From: Psoroptes ovis
Taxonomy: Eukaryota; Arthropoda; Arachnida; Sarcoptiformes; Psoroptidae
Direction: 5' to 3'
Assembly: GCA_002943765.1 (NCBI GenBank)
Contig: PQWQ01000035.1
Location: 296,001 to 360,000, forward strand
DNA length: 64,000 nt
The stretch's first letter is position 1; every line of letters starts with the position of its first letter. Below the pieces are notes generated by a model that searched no databases, was not told the origin of the DNA, and saw nothing but the letters and a program-made list of their open reading frames with translations. The translations under genes were made by a program, and so were the position numbers. Of the stretch, positions 60,201 to 64,000 are shown in pieces.

Positions 60201-63200
60201 CTTCGAAATTACGGGTCAAAATGTATTTGTAATACTTCTTTTGCATTGGGGCCAAATCAACACGAACAATAAATTCACTTTTGGCCGGTATTCCTCTCAG
60301 TACGTCGGCTTTAAGCCTACGCAGTAAATGAGGACCTAATAAATCATGTAATTTTTTTACTTGGTCTTCTTTGGATAAATCGGCGAATTCATTGAGAAAT
60401 CCTTGCATGTCACTGTTCAAAACAACAAAGTTGAATTAGTTTTCATAAGAATTATGATTGAATCATGATACTTACTTGAAATTATCGGAATTAAGGAAAT
60501 TTAATAAATGAAATAATTCTTCCAGATTATTTTGTAGAGGAGTACCGGTTAATAATAATTTATGATTGATTTTGTATGTATTCAAAACACGAAAATACTT
60601 GGATTGATTATTTTTGAGACGATGTGCTTCATCCACCACCAGTATTTGCCATTCGATTGAGCTTAGTGTTGCTGCATCGATGCAGTTCAATTCGTATGAT
60701 GTTAATAAGACATGAAATTTGATTGGCATATCTCTACGCATTTTTGACGCTTTTGATCCGCTGCGGACAGCGCCATCTTCGAAACTTAGTTCATGTTCTC
60801 GAATCACGGCACGGCTATCTTTATCACCGATATATGTGACCACATAAAAATCAGGCGCCCACACTTCGAATTCTCGTTCCCAGTTGATGATGGTGGATAA
60901 CGGTGCTGAGACTAAGAATGGTCCACGACAATGGCCTTCTTTGTATAAAGAATAAAGGAATACAATCGTCTGAATGGTTTTGCCTAAACCCATTTCGTCG
61001 GCTAAGATTGTGTCGGTGCGATGTGCCCATGAATAACGTAACCAATTGATGCCTTCGAGTTGATATGGATGCAGTTCCATGCCTGTATGATCAATATATT
61101 CCGGTTGTTTTTCGTATTTCTTTTTAGGATCAACTGTTGGCCTCTCCGGTGGTGGACTGTATCGACGAGGCTGATTATCATTGTTATTATTGATGCAGTC
61201 TTCTTTTGAAGATTCGCTGCGTTTCTTGCTGCGACCACGACCAAGTTTGTGACTTTTGGATTTACCGACAGCCATTTCAGCCATTTGCCGCAGATCCCAG
61301 TAATCATCGATTGCTTTTTTCATGTCTGGAATCTGAAATTCATTCGATTCTTCGAACTCCCACGAACTTTGATCATATGGAAGATCACGCCATTTAACGA
61401 GATACATATATCGACCATCACGTAATATTTTGTGATTAATTATGCGATGAATATTAAGCCAATCTGGTCGAATGCCATAACGATAGAAACGCTCTTCAAG
61501 ATTAACATCACTCCTGTCGTTACGGCGAATTTTCTTGCGTTTCATGCCTGTGGCTGCAGTTATTTCTTCAGTTTGTTTGTTATCACTGTTTTCACAGTTT
61601 TCATCACCTTTAACTGACATGGCTTCGCCATAATTTGAACCATCGTCTAAAGGTGGTGGTTCATCCATATCATTTTTACGACAGTAATTCCGATACAAAG
61701 ATGGATGGTACACTTCCAGTTGGAGTTCACTGATCCAACTACAATGCCAATAACTCATATCATGCCATTTAACGAAAAATTCTCGTTCTTTTTGTGATCT
61801 CTGAGAGGCTTGTGGTAGTGCTGTTGATGTAGATGGTGTAGGTTCCGTTTGTTGATCATTATTTTCACTTTTTGATTCATTTATGACTGCTGCTGATTTC
61901 TTAGCTCTCTGCACCCATCGCCAATGAAGGATTTTTGATACTTTTCCTTTCAAAGGCTCCACTGAACATCGAGGACAGCGCCATTCGCCATCTGGCACAA
62001 CTTCTAACGGAGGGTTGAGGCAATAAGTATGATAAGCTAAAGGACATGCATCACAACAAAGTAATTCGCCACCATCCTTACAAACGCGACAAAACTCCAT
62101 GTGGTGATCGTTGGTGGACTGTTCGATTGATTCATCATTCTCCAAGTCTTGGATGCCTTCACCTTCACAGTGCGGACAACTCCATTTGCCTTCAGGTGCT
62201 TCTTCTAATTCAGGTTCCAAACAAACCAAATGATATGCACGTGGACAGGTGTCGCAGAGAATAATTTCACCTCCTTGTTGACAAACTTCACAGTAGTCTT
62301 GATGGTCAGTTTCATATCCATTCTCATCTTGTGAGTCGTGACCAGGAAAACTGTCCGTTGTTTTTGTTTTTTTGCGTTTTTTCATTTTTTTCTTTGCTTT
62401 TTTCCTGTCTTTGGACGACGGCGAAGGGATTTGAGCTTCTTCCAAAGCAGCTTCGAACTCTTCATCACTTTTATTCATTTCATTGGCACTTTCTTCTTCT
62501 TCCGAGCTGTTTGCCCGTTTGCGTTTGCCAATACTGCTTAATTTGATTTTGATGGAAGGCACTAAGCCTTTGTTTGATGATTTTGATTTACGACATTTTG
62601 ATGATCGGCTGTCATTATGATCATCAGATGAAATGATCATGGGCAATTGTTGTTGGTAGGGATTATTTTGACTAAATTCATGCCATTTTGCTGATAATAA
62701 AACCACCATTTTACTCATCGGTATTTTTGGATTCTTTTCGGCGATCATTGGACGTATGTACTGAGAGAATATTTTATAACTGCTAAGATTACGGTAATCA
62801 TTTTCAGTGAATTCATAATCGATATCTTCGATGTGTAATTCATGACATATTTCAGATGAACTTTTTCTTTCTTTTTTGTTATTATTTGAATGAGAATTTC
62901 TTTGTAATTTAGTTGTTTGATAGCATTCATCATCCATGGTGGTATTTGAATCCATTTGATTCGTATTTGTGGTCATATGAGTGTCGTCAATGTCAGCATC
63001 GTTTTCATTAAGATCCTGATCATATTCTTCAATATTTCTTTTGCCTCTTTTCTTTTTAGCACGACGACTCATTGACGAAGGAATATCGTGATTACTGTGG
63101 GAACCGGCACGTGTTTTTCGTTTGTTATGGGCCGAAGAACGCAAATCAGCGCCATATTCAGGATCATTATCATCATAATCCTCATCATCATCATTTTGGT

Positions 63201-63381
63201 CATCATCCTCATCATCTAAATCATTCAAATCGGTTTCAGTAGCAGCTGAGGCATTATCGTCTCCGTCATCATCATCAAACATTCGTTGTTGTTGCTCAGT
63301 GTTGGCGTTGTCATTCTCATCGAATTGTTGCTGCTGTAGTTGTTGCTCCATATCAGTGTCATCATATTCGTTTGACATCAT
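57281..63381 (-). CDS. Mi-2: chromodomain helicase Mi-2/CHD4
   Basis: ATP-dependent nucleosome remodeller of the NuRD complex. Six exons: 60476-63381, 59103-60412, 58919-59046, 57886-58713, 57458-57833 and 57281-57390, giving 1885 aa (human CHD4 1912). Domains in order: an acidic N-terminus; the CHDNT block (YRNLSSYKIFSQYIRPMI); two PHD fingers (YCEVCQQGGEIILCDTCPRA and FCRVCKDGGELLCCDACPLA); two chromodomains (FFVKWHDMSYWHCSWI and YLVKWRDLPYDQSSWEFE); a SNF2 ATPase with Walker A DEMGLGKTIQT and the DEAH-like VVDEAHRLKNN; a helicase C half (IFSQMTKMLDILEDFL, STRAGGLGINLATADT, RAHRIGQ); and C-terminal blocks [20 protein letters not shown] and FNIADGGFTELHSLW...[22 protein letters not shown]. 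ATG 63381 is the first in frame; upstream the frame is open only from a TTG, next to a possible 3' splice site, so a non-coding leader exon is likely. Confidence 0.97.
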
Positions 63382-64000
63382 GTTCACATTACAATTGTTT
63401 TTGCTGATTTCAATAGAAAACAATTTGATTGAATAAATGAATCAAACAGATGATGTGTTTTAGCTGTAATCAATTAACAAACAATTCAATTTGATAGCCC
63501 TGAGTTATCATTTAAAATTGATGAAAATGTTATTTAGATTGGTGATTTGTGATAATCAAAACAATAACAATACAAACATACAAATAAACTGTTTCGTGTA
63601 TTTTCTATTGTTCCATCATGTACATATTCAAAAAGAGGGGATGAAACATTTGTTTGCTGTGGTAGTAGTGAACATAACACAAATGAAAGGAGGAGATTGG
63701 CGCACATACACACACGAGTGAGGGTGATGATTCGTTTGCATTTATATTTGAATAATCACTTATTAATTGGTAGTAAACAATCGATTAATTTGATGATTTA
63801 TACAATTTATTTATTTCACAACTAATTGACAAATAATCAATTAATCAAGGGAAGCAATGATTAGGTATTTCGATCGAAAATATGAGCTGAAATTGAAACA
63901 ATTGGTTTTTCACTGTCGGATTACATGAATCGGTCACTCAAGTTTGCCGGTTATCAAATTGTCATAAATTTATGTTAAATTATAAATAATTAGTGGGACA
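63382..64000. other. upstream region of Mi-2
   Basis: AT-rich. It contains a 12-bp palindrome TTTCGATCGAAA at 63868-63879 and ATCGATT near 63780, possible regulatory sites. No gene seen before the window ends. Confidence 0.45.

Noticed and set aside
1..64000. tRNA, rRNA or other RNA genes
   Set aside because: No cloverleaf with conserved A and B boxes and no rRNA-like GC-rich blocks were recognised by eye; a covariance-model search would be decisive.

Overview
The window looks like nuclear DNA from a compact, AT-rich arthropod genome. An astigmatid mite (Dermatophagoides or Sarcoptes type) fits best, but that is an inference: it rests on RR-1 cuticle proteins, a DCX-EMAP gene, many introns of 50-75 bp, AT-rich non-coding DNA and Asn-rich coding runs. 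There is no rRNA, no CRISPR array and no bacterial operon structure. Coding models were built by joining reading frames at GT-AG (once GC-AG) junctions whose phases agree and whose joined protein matches a known family.

Layout. 1-9 kb, minus strand: PRMT5, a fungal/protist-type NAD-dependent methylenetetrahydrofolate dehydrogenase (MTD1-like), and a Cys-loop ligand-gated ion channel. 10-25 kb, gene-poor: a Gly-rich secreted cuticle-like gene, a multi-pass chemoreceptor-like gene with a decayed relic of a paralogue beside it, two RR-1 cuticle protein genes on opposite strands, and between those two a young Ty1/copia retrotransposon with an intact 1313-codon frame. 25.6-42.3 kb, a dense housekeeping block: ARL6IP1 (-) divergent from THOC2 (+); THOC2 convergent with RPP30 (-); RPP30 divergent from MRPL28 (+); then trifunctional GART (+) and USP48 (+). 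43.5-48.7 kb: two tandem C2H2 zinc-finger genes, the first of rotund/squeeze type. 48.9-49.2 kb: a 44-bp-period minisatellite. 49.6-55.4 kb: a divergent Kv-beta subunit (+) convergent with DCX-EMAP (-). 57.3-63.4 kb: the NuRD remodeller Mi-2/CHD4 (-).

How they fit together. Most genes are unrelated housekeeping functions packed together: mRNA export, tRNA processing, mitochondrial translation, purine synthesis, deubiquitination, ER shaping, arginine methylation and chromatin remodelling. GART uses 10-formyl-THF and the MTD1-like enzyme acts in the same one-carbon pool, but they lie about 29 kb apart. Three secreted cuticle-like genes share a tiny first coding exon (MFK or MFKQ) and a TATA box. 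Two divergent housekeeping promoters instead carry ATCGAT/TATCGATA (DRE-like) sites.

Most notable: the MTD1-type folate enzyme in an intron-bearing animal gene; the copia element with its 5' LTR U3 largely missing but with identical remaining LTR sequence and a 5-bp target duplication; the Kv-beta protein with two of four catalytic residues changed; and a GC-AG intron and a changed anion-filter motif in the ion channel. No clearly new multi-gene system was recognised.
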